NCBI RefSeq assembly: GCF_016107655.1
Contig: NZ_JABASX010000007.1
Coordinates: forward strand, 186,001-250,000
Reading direction: 5' to 3'
DNA length: 64,000 nucleotides
From: Brevibacterium antiquum
GTDB taxonomy: Bacteria; Actinomycetota; Actinomycetes; Actinomycetales; Brevibacteriaceae
Within the stretch, counting starts at the first letter, position 1; each line of letters starts with the position of its first letter. Positions 1 to 9,558 of this stretch are shown piece by piece. Position numbers and translations under genes: made by a program. The notes beneath the pieces were generated by a model. That model was not told where the DNA came from. It made no database searches and saw nothing but the letters and a program-made list of their open reading frames with translations.

Positions 1-8
1 GTGTTGAA

Positions 9-3000
9 TTGGAAAATCAAGTTTCCACGGTCTCACGCGAAGTGCGCGAAAATGGGAAGAATCTTCAAGATCGTGCCAAGGTGCTTCGAAAAGACATCCA
101 GGTGCTGCGCAGACGAGTTCCTGCTGGGTACTTGGACTCAATGCAGTCAGACGTAGCGATGATCAACGATACTGGAAGAGAAACTTTGCGAATCGCGTTT
201 GAATCAGCGATTCGGTTGGGTCGTGATCCCAAGTCGGTACTTTCTGACCAGCAAGCTCGCAGATTGTTTGATGCGTACATTGAGCGTGGGCAATTTCTGA
301 ACACCAGGCCTCTGCTTGAGAATTTTGACGTCGTTAAGAACGAAAGTCTCACGAGCCTACGTCGTCTTTACCAGTACTACCGGAAGTCGGGCTATTGGGA
401 GCTTGCCCTTTTGGTTGTCTGTCGGATACACACTGTGACTGGCCGAGACACCGATCGTTTCGCTGCGGAGAAGATCCATCGCGAGATTAAGCTGTTTAAG
501 GAACCAGAGGCTGTAGATCCCGAATTGCCAGATGGCGACGCTTATAGCTCCGATGGGCCGATTCTCCATATGGTTGGCCGTGTGTTACCCGAGACGCAGA
601 CTGGATACACCCTTCGTACCCAGTACACTGCGCTATCGCAACAACGAAAGGGACTGCCAGTTGCTATCGTCGGACAGACTGGCATAACGGGTACAGACTC
701 TCCTTCCATTGAGCACTATCGTTTTCAAGAGATGGACTACTATCTGTTGCCTGGTTCTCCTCGTAGCCAGATGATGATCGATACATGGCTCGAAGAAAAT
801 ATTGAACAACTAGCCGAGTTGGTCCGAACCCTGAAACCTAGCATTTTGCACGCGCAATCGGACTTTTTCAATGCGTTGATTGTAAACGCCGTGGGGAAGA
901 AATATGGAATACCGACCGTCTATGAATCCAGAGGGTTCTGGGAAGAGTCGTGGTTGTCCCGGTCAATAAATGCGAACAATCAAATGGATAGCTACAATGA
1001 GTTGTCTGAGATGTACGGCGAGCCGGATGCGTATGTTCTCCGCAAGCATGCCGAAGAGATTGCGCGATTGCAGCCGGACCATGTTTTTACTCTTGCCGAA
1101 GTTATGCGGCAACATATTCTAAATTCAGCGAACGGTCTAATTCCAAACACATCGGTCAGCCTTGTCCCGAATGCGGTTGAGCAGGCCAATTTTCCAGTTC
1201 AGGAACGTGACGATGCGCTGCTTCGGGAGATTGGTTTACCGGAAGACGCTGTGGTTGTCGGGTATATTTCGTCAATGGTGGAATACGAGGGTATAGACAC
1301 TCTAATCAAAGCCTATGATGAAGCAAGACAACAATCCTCTGAGAAAATGTGTCTTTTGCTGGTCGGAGATGGCGACTACCTCGATACTCTCCGTGAGCTA
1401 GTTCGGAGCGAGGAAATAGAAGACGTCTACTTTACTGGACGTGTACCCCACGAAGATGTCTTGATGTACTACGGTATAATCGATATTTTCGTTGTTCCAC
1501 GTAAAGCCTCTACCGTCGCTAACCTGGTGACTCCATTAAAACCATTTGAAGCGTTCTCCACCGGAAGAGCCGTAATACTGTCGGATGTAGATGCTTTAAA
1601 TGAGATAGCTCTTCAATCATCTGCTGTAGATACATTTTCGGCGGGATCTGCGCTCGATCTCGCTAGTAAATTGGTCAAACTTGTTGGTGATCCCGAGCGT
1701 CGTAAGTCTCTCGGAGATCGAGCTCAAAGATGGGTAAGGAACCATCGTTCCTGGGACAGTAACGTCAATGAATATTACCGTGTCTACCGCGAGCTCGGGT
1801 ACTCCGGGTTCGTTGAACCGGTCGTACTTTCGGAGTTGAGTATCACCTCCCAGGGCGCAAATCCGGGCGAGATTCTGGCAGCACTTGCACAGAGTGAAAT
1901 TCCGGCATTGACTGGTTGGTTCAGTATCCAAGAGAACAGGCAATCTGCATCAGAGATCCTAGACGTAGGTTGGAGGTTCGCAGGGTTCGATCCTGTGCCA
2001 GTTGCGCGACTAACCGACTGGTCGATATATGGTCAGGAGCATCGCTCGTGGGGATTCCATCTCCACGCGTGGGAGTTTATGGATTCGATTTTGCGCGAAT
2101 ATGATGCGACCGGTAAGCAATCTTGGTTGCGAGCAGCGATTGATATTGCCATTAGCTGGTTTGATTTGCATCGGTCATCAGAATCCGATGTAGGCGACCC
2201 TATGGCCTGGTACGATATGTCGCTTTCCCTGAGGACACCCAGGCTGATTGCGATTACTCTGCGTGCTGCTCGCTTTCCGGATTTGCGAGACGACGTAGTA
2301 GTCCTTGCGGAAGGAGTCTCTCAGCATCTGCAAGAACTTCATAAAGAAAGATCGTTCAACCCGAATAATAACCACGGATTTTACACTGCGATTTCGCAGG
2401 TCCATGCCGCCAAATATGCTTGGATGTTTCCGGGCTCCAAGCAGTCCGCGTCAGAAGGGCAAGTGCGACTTTCGCGCATGGCCGAGTCACAGTTTGCCTC
2501 GGATGGAGTTCACATGGAGCACTCGCCGGACTATCACCGGATGCTTTTGGCCTCGTTTGAACGAGGCGTCAACGACAATTTGATTCAGGACGCCGATGTT
2601 CAGACGCGGGTTCGTCGCGCTGCGCACGTACTGGGGTGGATGATTCAGCCAGATGGTGCGCTAGTCCAATTTGGTGATTCGCCCGAAACGATTCTGGTGA
2701 AACCGGGTTCAGAGTCCATTGATCCTGAAACCCACTTCATACTCAGCGAAGGTGCTTGTGGCACGCAGCCTCAGAGGGAACTAGCAGTGTTTCGAGAAGG
2801 CGGGTACGCGTTCGTACGCTCACCTCAGCCCTCGCAAGATGTCGCACTAAACCGCAGTAGTTATCTTGCGTTCAGCGCTGCCTTCCATTCGCGAGCGCAT
2901 AAGCACGCCGACGATCTGAACGTCGTTTGGTTCGATCGAGGCAGTCAGATACTGACTGACGGTGGGCGATATGGCTACGGCGACCTTCTTCCGGCTGATT

Positions 3001-3593
3001 CGCCCCTCCGAAAAGAGGGTTTCTACTATTCGGCGCCCGAGCGACAGTATGTTGAAGGGACGATGGCCCACAACACTCTTATGATGGACGGAGCGAACCA
3101 GGATCGGCGGACGAGAACTCCTTACGGCGGTGCTATTGGTGAATGTTCCGAAGAAGACGGGGTGTTCGATCTGTCCGGCCGAGTGCATCATCTGGATTAC
3201 ATACACCGGAGGAGAGTGATCTTCACTCCTGGAACTCAGCTTCGGGTCAAAGATTCCATATTTTCGCAGTCTCCGGATAATCGCGAAGGCATCCTTTGGT
3301 TCAACATCCCGGGGGAGTTTGAGCTGATCTCGACTGAAGACAATATCGTCGAGTTTCATCTTGGTAGTGAGACGAACCCGCTGAACCTCGAGGTTCGAGG
3401 ACCAGGCAGGCTGGTCGAACCTGTCCGTGGTCAGACTGGCCCTCTACGAGGCTGGCGCTCCAGAAAAGACAGGAAACTGGAGCCCGTCTGGTCGCTTGGT
3501 TTCGCAATTTCGATTGACACGCGTGCGAGTGTGGAAACAGTGTTCAATCTATCAATGAGCGGTCCTAGTATGACTCCAGACCAGCAGCCATAG
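9..3593 (+). CDS. Glycosyltransferase family 4 fused to heparinase II/III-like lyase (5' end may lie outside window)
   Basis: The 1194-residue protein joins two enzymes. Residues 1-50 look like a coiled coil. Residues about 190-590 form a GT-B glycosyltransferase (PNAVEQANFP near 386, VGDGDY, TPLKPFEAFSTGRAV near 510; the first Glu of the usual EX7E motif seems replaced by Asn). Residues about 650-1180 are a heparinase II/III-like polysaccharide lyase: alpha-toroid, NNNHGFY near 785, HSPDYH near 834, the HSRAHKHADD motif near 958, and MAHNTLMMDG in the beta-sandwich. All the usual catalytic His/Tyr positions look present. No signal peptide is visible, so a cytoplasmic or membrane-associated role in building or trimming a uronic-acid polymer is inferred. 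The TTG at 9 is only the first usable start; the frame is open to the window edge. The next gene starts 12 bp downstream, suggesting an operon. Confidence 0.8.
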   Translation: MENQVSTVSREVRENGKNLQDRAKVLRKDIQVLRRRVPAGYLDSMQSDVAMINDTGRETLRIAFESAIRLGRDPKSVLSDQQARRLFDAYIERGQFLNTRPLLENFDVVKNESLTSLRRLYQYYRKSGYWELALLVVCRIHTVTGRDTDRFAAEKIHREIKLFKEPEAVDPELPDGDAYSSDGPILHMVGRVLPETQTGYTLRTQYTALSQQRKGLPVAIVGQTGITGTDSPSIEHYRFQEMDYYLLPGSPRSQMMIDTWLEENIEQLAELVRTLKPSILHAQSDFFNALIVNAVGKKYGIPTVYESRGFWEESWLSRSINANNQMDSYNELSEMYGEPDAYVLRKHAEEIARLQPDHVFTLAEVMRQHILNSANGLIPNTSVSLVPNAVEQANFPVQERDDALLREIGLPEDAVVVGYISSMVEYEGIDTLIKAYDEARQQSSEKMCLLLVGDGDYLDTLRELVRSEEIEDVYFTGRVPHEDVLMYYGIIDIFVVPRKASTVANLVTPLKPFEAFSTGRAVILSDVDALNEIALQSSAVDTFSAGSALDLASKLVKLVGDPERRKSLGDRAQRWVRNHRSWDSNVNEYYRVYRELGYSGFVEPVVLSELSITSQGANPGEILAALAQSEIPALTGWFSIQENRQSASEILDVGWRFAGFDPVPVARLTDWSIYGQEHRSWGFHLHAWEFMDSILREYDATGKQSWLRAAIDIAISWFDLHRSSESDVGDPMAWYDMSLSLRTPRLIAITLRAARFPDLRDDVVVLAEGVSQHLQELHKERSFNPNNNHGFYTAISQVHAAKYAWMFPGSKQSASEGQVRLSRMAESQFASDGVHMEHSPDYHRMLLASFERGVNDNLIQDADVQTRVRRAAHVLGWMIQPDGALVQFGDSPETILVKPGSESIDPETHFILSEGACGTQPQRELAVFREGGYAFVRSPQPSQDVALNRSSYLAFSAAFHSRAHKHADDLNVVWFDRGSQILTDGGRYGYGDLLPADSPLRKEGFYYSAPERQYVEGTMAHNTLMMDGANQDRRTRTPYGGAIGECSEEDGVFDLSGRVHHLDYIHRRRVIFTPGTQLRVKDSIFSQSPDNREGILWFNIPGEFELISTEDNIVEFHLGSETNPLNLEVRGPGRLVEPVRGQTGPLRGWRSRKDRKLEPVWSLGFAISIDTRASVETVFNLSMSGPSMTPDQQP

Positions 3594-3605
3594 GGAGACA
3601 TAATC

Positions 3606-6600
3606 TTGAACATAAATTTCGTCTGTGTGGCAAGGAACACCAGCGCCAAAGGTCGACTGGGGTATCTTTTTGATGCTGCCGTCAGCGATGCTAAATCGAT
3701 CTTTCCAAATTCTGTAGGTAGTCAGTGGGTGGATGATGGCGCCGCCATTTACAACGCAAACGGTGTCTCAGGCACTTGGTTGCCCCCAACCTGGCATGAA
3801 GATGCCGGCGATCTTATCTCGGTTTCTCAGCCACCCATTCCGATTGACACATTGACTGATGCTGACAATTATTGGGATGTCGTGGGACAGCTAGTTCGGC
3901 GTGGTGATTATGGTCGGCTACTGCCAAATCATTTCGGAATACATCGGACCGTTGAGGGTACCGTCAAAATTTGGTCTGATGTATTGGGTCTTGGGCGTTG
4001 CTACTATGTGGTTACGCCTGACTTCGTAGCAGCGTCGAATCACATCGGTATACTTGCGTATTTTGTCGACGGACCAATCGAGATGGACCACAATTCAGTG
4101 TCTCGTTATGCGCATACTGAGTGGTTCACTCTAAATGACTCTCCGATCGTCGGTATCAGAAGGCTGGGCGAGGGATCCGTAATAGAGGCACACCCGGATG
4201 GCTCAGCCAGGATCTACGAACACAACGACCTGCGAGACCTGGTGGGTAGCCGCGACCAAATGCCAGACTACGAAGCAGTGGTCGACCAGACCAGGATCGT
4301 CGGTGCGAATCTTGACCAACTGAGCGTTCGTACTCCAACTGTCATGTTGAGCGGGGGCCGCGATTCCAGGATGACCGCGTCAATCTGGCTCAGCTCTGGT
4401 AACAGTGCGCGGGTTGTCACCACAGGGACACTTCAGCGAGAAGCAGAGCTTGCAAGCATCTTGATGAAGGATTTCTTCGACACCAACGGACAAGACGATC
4501 GTGTGAGTCACGAAATTACATATAGGAAATCGACGTCGATAACCATGAGGCTTGAGGATCGCTTGGAGAGAGCATTCCTCATGTGGGATGGCGACGCTGC
4601 TCCGATTAATATGCGTTCCAACGTGCCGACGCCGACTGGTGCGCTTGCGTTAAATATAGGCGGCGTCGGGGGAGAAATCACCCACGGATACTACTACGAT
4701 CATCTTGACGAGTATGGTAGTAATATTCTTGGGCGCAATCCGATGTTACATGCAAAACGCAAATTCGGATCCGCGTCCGTCACAGAATATTCTGCGGAAA
4801 GCATGAGTGATTATTTCGAAATTCTCTGGGAAAAATCTATAGCTGATGGACGAAAAGACATACTGGCACTTGACTACCTCTATCTCAACGAGAAGTACCG
4901 TCGCTGGGGAAATCAGGCCCTAAACTCAACTTCAGCAATTATGCTTTCAGCCCCAGCGTTCGTGCGGGCGGCGTTTGACACCAGTCCTAGCGACCATGTC
5001 AGCAAGAAGATGCCAACCTCGCTAGTTGAAAAGGCCATACCATCTTGGGCGTCTGTCCCCTATTACAAGGCGAGCGCCGAAGAGTCCAAAGCTTCGATGG
5101 CCAAGAAGCTGGCTACATTCGACACCGACCCAGATTACTTTTTTACGACGTTGCGCGAATCCGAAACATGGCCCTTGTACCTGCAGACTGACCGAGTGAG
5201 TAAATTTACTGACCTGGTTCGTAAGGGGCAGGCAGCACCAGTGCACGAGTCGTTTCTCAATCGTGCTATTTGGATCGATTACATAGGTAAGCATGTACGA
5301 GCTCTCAATGAGCACGTCAAACAAGTTCATGACTCGCATAGGCCTTCGGTGACCATCGCTGAGAATGTATATTTGCAGGCGCAACTGGACGACCTGAATA
5401 AAGGTTTCTTCAGTCCACGCAGGTCTGACGACGATGTAAGCCGAGATCTGGTCGAAGGCGCACTGACATTGAGCGCGCAACGCGTTGACGTATTCGACAC
5501 TCATACGTTTAATGATTCGTTGACACTATCGCGTGGGGACAAACTGGTGTTGCATTCTTTGCGGTGGGTTGACGTTTTGAGACGATCCCCGTCTAACGGC
5601 GCATCCAGGCAGGCTTGGAGCCACATCGTTGACGCCTGGAGCAGGTCTGAAGAATCTCGGGACCGTACTTCGGTCGCGTGGGCAGCCAGTGTGTTAATCC
5701 AACGGTCGACTGCTTTGGCACTCGGTATGGGGCAAAGCGATCAAGAAATAGAACTTGCAGATATTCATCTGCAGCAATTGGGCAAGGTGGGCGCTGAGGT
5801 TCTAGACGGCGTTCGACGTTTGGAGATACTTCGCATTGAACTGAGCCTCATGCATCGTCTTGGAGCTCCTCGCCGCAAAGTCGAGGAGCTTGTAGAAAAC
5901 GCGGCGATGGAGGTGTTTCACGATAGTGGCTATGTGTCCTGCACTGATCTGCGCGCGGTTTTCCAGGCCAAGGCAGCTTGGGGCGATGTCCTTTGCGGGG
6001 TTGGTGTGGACAAAGCCTCCGACGCGATGACTCGAGTTCGTGCTACCGCTTTTGTTCCGCATCTATTATCTCCTACAGGTCGCTTCATACCATTTGGTGA
6101 GGAGCTGCCAGATTTTGCTGAACTCGATTTAGACGCCCCCACGCGATACGTAATTAGCCGGGGGAAGGAAGGATCTCCCCCAGCTGCCTTGCGTTCGGTG
6201 ATTCCGGTGGGCCCGGTGATGTTGCATAGCGGTTGGGGAGAGACTGAGCGGAATGTTGAAGACGAGACCGCAACGAGTATCCTGTTGGGTCCAGTCCGTG
6301 GCCGTAAATCTCATCGTGATGCATCGCGCGTAACGTATTCTTCACAAGGTCGAGACTGGATAATTGACCCTGCAGATTCGTTGCTCGTCGATGCAGATTG
6401 CCACTCAAATATCCTTGTCGACGGGCGACGATATAGAGAACACAGTCGTGCCGAACTGATCAGAGAATACGACGATGGCGAAGTGGATGGCTTCGTTGTG
6501 AACAACACTGCTTATCTCCCGGTTCAATGGCGGCGACACTTCGTTTTTGTCAGGACTGGCAATTATGTAGTGGTTTCTGATGTACTGCGATCATCCGATA

Positions 6601-8162
6601 AGTTCGACGCATTTCAACAATGGATGGTTGCTCCTGATGTCGAGGTGGAGATGGTCCGACGAGGGTTCGTGCTCAGATCTCAAAATCGAATTGTGAGTAT
6701 ATCCGTGGTCAGTCGACAGGTTCGCGATTCCGTCATAGAGCCCATCCTGGATGAACATGGCGCACGATTAGCTTGGAGAATTCGAGTCCCGATGTCTGGG
6801 AAGAGCGCCCGGGCGACTACCGTCATAGCTGACGTGACCGAGGAGACGGAGGCAGCATTGGCTCCAAGGATCGACTATTTCGGTGCGGAGTTTGCTGTCC
6901 AAATGAACCACAGCAATATGAACGAACTGTTGGTCGTCACTCCGGACAGGTCGGTCGTTTTCCCTGGCGACAGTGATCCTGAGACAAGTGTCTCCGAGGC
7001 CATCAACCGGGCTGCCTCCGGTCAGCTCAGTCCGGAACAGGCCCTAGAGCAGCGCTTGGCGGTGCGAGAGGCGATCATCGCAACCAAGAGGCAGATTCGT
7101 GAGGCAGGAGGGAACCTGGAATCCCGCAAAGCTGGAATGGAGAAGCTACTAGAAACTGCCCAGGAACTGAACGTCCACGGATTGAGGGACCACGGATTGG
7201 GTGCTGCGATGGTCGATGTCGGTGGAGCAGACCTCAAGGAACTAGTTAGTGCAAGAACGACTTCTTCGGGCCTACGGAGGACCGGCCTTGTGAATTGGGG
7301 AAATTCCGGCTTTGTGCAACCAGATTATGAAGTACCCGTGGTAACATCCGTGTCTTCGGACGAGCTGCCTGTAGCGCCTAACCGGCCGTACATTTGGAGC
7401 GTTGACCACGGGCAATTGGTGCCGTCGTCATATATAACTGGTTGCACGGGAGAAGTCTTGACGGTGTACTTCCACGGTGCAACGGACCGCACCCGATTTA
7501 CCCTGCCGCGATACGAGCGCTTGCGGTCTATGGGCGAGCTGGATTCCGGGCCGCTCATGTTTTTTTCAGATCCAACATTGGATCTCGACTCGAGAATGAT
7601 TCTCGGGTGGTTCACTGGTACGGAAGAAGTGAATCTTCATTTTGAGATCGCGAAGATGATCAGCACGGTCGCCTCGCATGCGGGCGTTAAAGACGTCCTC
7701 CTCGTCGGCAACTCAGGAGGCGCATTTGCCTCGTTGCAGGTAGCTTCATACCTAGCGGGAAGTTATGTGGTGGCTTTCAACCCTCAAATTCAGATTGACG
7801 AATACGTCCCGCGCATTGCGCAAGCCGCTCATTGGAGCTGCTTCGGGCGCGATACTGTAAAAGATGACAATCAGAATGCCGAGCGGATGGATGTTATCAA
7901 ACGCTATCGAGGTATAGGTTTTGATCAGGACGTAGTACTAATTCAAAATCCTGGTGACGATCAGCATTACAAGGATCATTTCATTCCGTTTGTGAGTGCT
8001 TTTGAGGAAACAGGAGAGCGCAAACGCCTGAAGACTTATACACCTGACCTTGGTCCCGGGCATCGGGTTCCTTCGGTTCCGGAATATATGCAGTATGTAA
8101 GGGACGCGCTGGAAGAGGTCAAAGGTCAGGAGAAGTTTGAAGGTTTGCGACAGAGGCTGTGA
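3606..8162 (+). CDS. Multidomain asparagine-synthetase-like / heparinase-like / alpha/beta-hydrolase-like protein
   Basis: The 1518-residue protein has three parts. Residues 1-590 resemble AsnB-type amidotransferases: a degenerate class II glutaminase fold, then a PP-loop ATP-pyrophosphatase motif SGGRDS near 249-254. The N-terminus reads MNINF, so the Cys nucleophile of glutamine-dependent enzymes is absent. Residues about 620-1140 look like a heparinase II/III toroid plus beta-sandwich (GWGETERN near 873, KSHRDASRV, CHSNILVDG), aligning by eye with the upstream gene. Residues about 1270-1510 resemble an alpha/beta hydrolase with GNSGG as nucleophile elbow near 1368. The start is TTG with GGGAGA just upstream; the paralogue at 11627 begins the same way with GTG. 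The role is inferred: ATP-dependent amidation or esterification of uronic-acid carboxylates coupled to glycan processing. A true asparagine synthetase is unlikely without Cys2. Confidence 0.75.
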   Translation: MNINFVCVARNTSAKGRLGYLFDAAVSDAKSIFPNSVGSQWVDDGAAIYNANGVSGTWLPPTWHEDAGDLISVSQPPIPIDTLTDADNYWDVVGQLVRRGDYGRLLPNHFGIHRTVEGTVKIWSDVLGLGRCYYVVTPDFVAASNHIGILAYFVDGPIEMDHNSVSRYAHTEWFTLNDSPIVGIRRLGEGSVIEAHPDGSARIYEHNDLRDLVGSRDQMPDYEAVVDQTRIVGANLDQLSVRTPTVMLSGGRDSRMTASIWLSSGNSARVVTTGTLQREAELASILMKDFFDTNGQDDRVSHEITYRKSTSITMRLEDRLERAFLMWDGDAAPINMRSNVPTPTGALALNIGGVGGEITHGYYYDHLDEYGSNILGRNPMLHAKRKFGSASVTEYSAESMSDYFEILWEKSIADGRKDILALDYLYLNEKYRRWGNQALNSTSAIMLSAPAFVRAAFDTSPSDHVSKKMPTSLVEKAIPSWASVPYYKASAEESKASMAKKLATFDTDPDYFFTTLRESETWPLYLQTDRVSKFTDLVRKGQAAPVHESFLNRAIWIDYIGKHVRALNEHVKQVHDSHRPSVTIAENVYLQAQLDDLNKGFFSPRRSDDDVSRDLVEGALTLSAQRVDVFDTHTFNDSLTLSRGDKLVLHSLRWVDVLRRSPSNGASRQAWSHIVDAWSRSEESRDRTSVAWAASVLIQRSTALALGMGQSDQEIELADIHLQQLGKVGAEVLDGVRRLEILRIELSLMHRLGAPRRKVEELVENAAMEVFHDSGYVSCTDLRAVFQAKAAWGDVLCGVGVDKASDAMTRVRATAFVPHLLSPTGRFIPFGEELPDFAELDLDAPTRYVISRGKEGSPPAALRSVIPVGPVMLHSGWGETERNVEDETATSILLGPVRGRKSHRDASRVTYSSQGRDWIIDPADSLLVDADCHSNILVDGRRYREHSRAELIREYDDGEVDGFVVNNTAYLPVQWRRHFVFVRTGNYVVVSDVLRSSDKFDAFQQWMVAPDVEVEMVRRGFVLRSQNRIVSISVVSRQVRDSVIEPILDEHGARLAWRIRVPMSGKSARATTVIADVTEETEAALAPRIDYFGAEFAVQMNHSNMNELLVVTPDRSVVFPGDSDPETSVSEAINRAASGQLSPEQALEQRLAVREAIIATKRQIREAGGNLESRKAGMEKLLETAQELNVHGLRDHGLGAAMVDVGGADLKELVSARTTSSGLRRTGLVNWGNSGFVQPDYEVPVVTSVSSDELPVAPNRPYIWSVDHGQLVPSSYITGCTGEVLTVYFHGATDRTRFTLPRYERLRSMGELDSGPLMFFSDPTLDLDSRMILGWFTGTEEVNLHFEIAKMISTVASHAGVKDVLLVGNSGGAFASLQVASYLAGSYVVAFNPQIQIDEYVPRIAQAAHWSCFGRDTVKDDNQNAERMDVIKRYRGIGFDQDVVLIQNPGDDQHYKDHFIPFVSAFEETGERKRLKTYTPDLGPGHRVPSVPEYMQYVRDALEEVKGQEKFEGLRQRL

Positions 8163-8239
8163 ACTTGAAGTTGTGACGGATCTTCCTTCTCGGCCTAAGC
8201 CAGTACATCTCCATCAGATTCAATGTTGATTTTTTAGTG

Positions 8240-9376
8240 CTATCGGCGCTTACGTAGCGATGTATTATTTCTGGCGAGCTTTTCTTCTAGGTTTCTGATG
8301 CGGGCGTATGCAGATTCGAGTTTTCTTGGTGATGGGTCGCTTCCCCAATCTGGGTGTGGACGGGATACGCGTTTGCATGGGGATCTGTACATTTCCTGCA
8401 GTTTTTGTGCTGCGGAATTTGCGGAGTGTGTGGTTTCAACATAAACGCGCCCGGCGTCTGCAAGTTCTTGGCGAAGTTGTGGGGACGTGAGGAGCTTCGC
8501 CATTGTTCCCTGAAAGGTTTTGGGATCAGCGCTCGCGATCGGCATGGTTGGATGCTGGTTGAGCACTTCGTCTCGAATTCGGGCTACAGCCACGCGTCCC
8601 AGAGCCATTGCTTCAAGTGAGAGAACTCCGGCATCACCTCCAAGTAGTTTCTCAACTACGATGTCTGCAGATTTGATCTCGTGAATCAGATCCGCGTGAC
8701 AAGCTCCTTCGACGACTTTGATTTCGAAATTGAATTTCCGTTGGAGCTCTTCAAGTCCAGCCTCAATGATGTCTGTGCCCTTGGTTGCTCGACGCCGTGT
8801 GGCATGGAGGACGACGGGGCGGCTGGGGTTTGGCAAGGCCGACATAGCGTAGTCATTGAGATTCAGGCTCTTCGGTATGTATGCTGCATCCGGCGCGTAG
8901 ACGGCATCTAGGACAGAGGATACGGTCATATGATTGGCATAGGTGCGAATAATGGCTAGTCGAGTGTCAATCTTCTCTTCGTCGCATGGTATGTCCGCGA
9001 ATCGATAGAAGCTCCAAGGATCTTCAGCAACGTGGTGGCTTGCACGTCTTATGTCCGAACCGTGAAACGACGTGACGATCTTTTTTCCAAGAGATCGTAG
9101 AAGCGGTAGATCCCACATCTGTGGAAGTCCGCCTCGGTCGGGAATGAGGGAGCGGGCCGTTTGAAAATGATAGACGTCGAAGTCTTCGTGCAGGCTTGCT
9201 TCGAGTATATTGTAATAGTCGCTCGGGGTTTCGGGGTTGAATTCGCGATCAACGAGGAATCCGTTTGGACTCGGGCCATAGTTCCAAATCTGCACGTCAT
9301 GCCCGAGTCCGCGTAGCCCGGTTGCGATTGATGTTGATTGGTTTGCGACATTGCTCGGAGCAAGTAATACTTTCAT
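8240..9376 (-). CDS. Glycosyltransferase family 4 protein
   Basis: A 378-residue GT-B glycosyltransferase. The N-terminal half has a Rossmann-like acceptor domain (MKVLLAPSNVANQS, GHDVQIW). The C-terminal half has the donor-binding region: VVLHATRRRATKGTD, VVEKLLGGDAGVLSLEAMALGRVAVA, which carries the family's E/GG..SLEAMA signature. The last 40 residues (from KLESAYARI) are predicted coiled coil and very basic at the end, perhaps a membrane or partner contact. It is transcribed against its neighbours and converges with the 1518-residue protein 77 bp away. Donor and acceptor sugars cannot be read from sequence; the context of uronic-acid-active enzymes suggests a step in surface-polymer assembly. 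Confidence 0.75.
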   Translation of the reverse strand: MKVLLAPSNVANQSTSIATGLRGLGHDVQIWNYGPSPNGFLVDREFNPETPSDYYNILEASLHEDFDVYHFQTARSLIPDRGGLPQMWDLPLLRSLGKKIVTSFHGSDIRRASHHVAEDPWSFYRFADIPCDEEKIDTRLAIIRTYANHMTVSSVLDAVYAPDAAYIPKSLNLNDYAMSALPNPSRPVVLHATRRRATKGTDIIEAGLEELQRKFNFEIKVVEGACHADLIHEIKSADIVVEKLLGGDAGVLSLEAMALGRVAVARIRDEVLNQHPTMPIASADPKTFQGTMAKLLTSPQLRQELADAGRVYVETTHSANSAAQKLQEMYRSPCKRVSRPHPDWGSDPSPRKLESAYARIRNLEEKLARNNTSLRKRR

Positions 9377-9558
9377 GATACGGCCTCGGCTGCGTAGTTA
9401 GGGCAGATGATTTCCTTCAACGCGAGAATAGCATCGATTAGGTGATGTTCAATTGGCTACGCGCATCGCTCAATAGCACCACACGCGAGTTGACTTGGAT
9501 TGCTCCATATAAGACAAGGTTGTACCGACACGCAGGATCACGAGGGGACAAGATTCGA

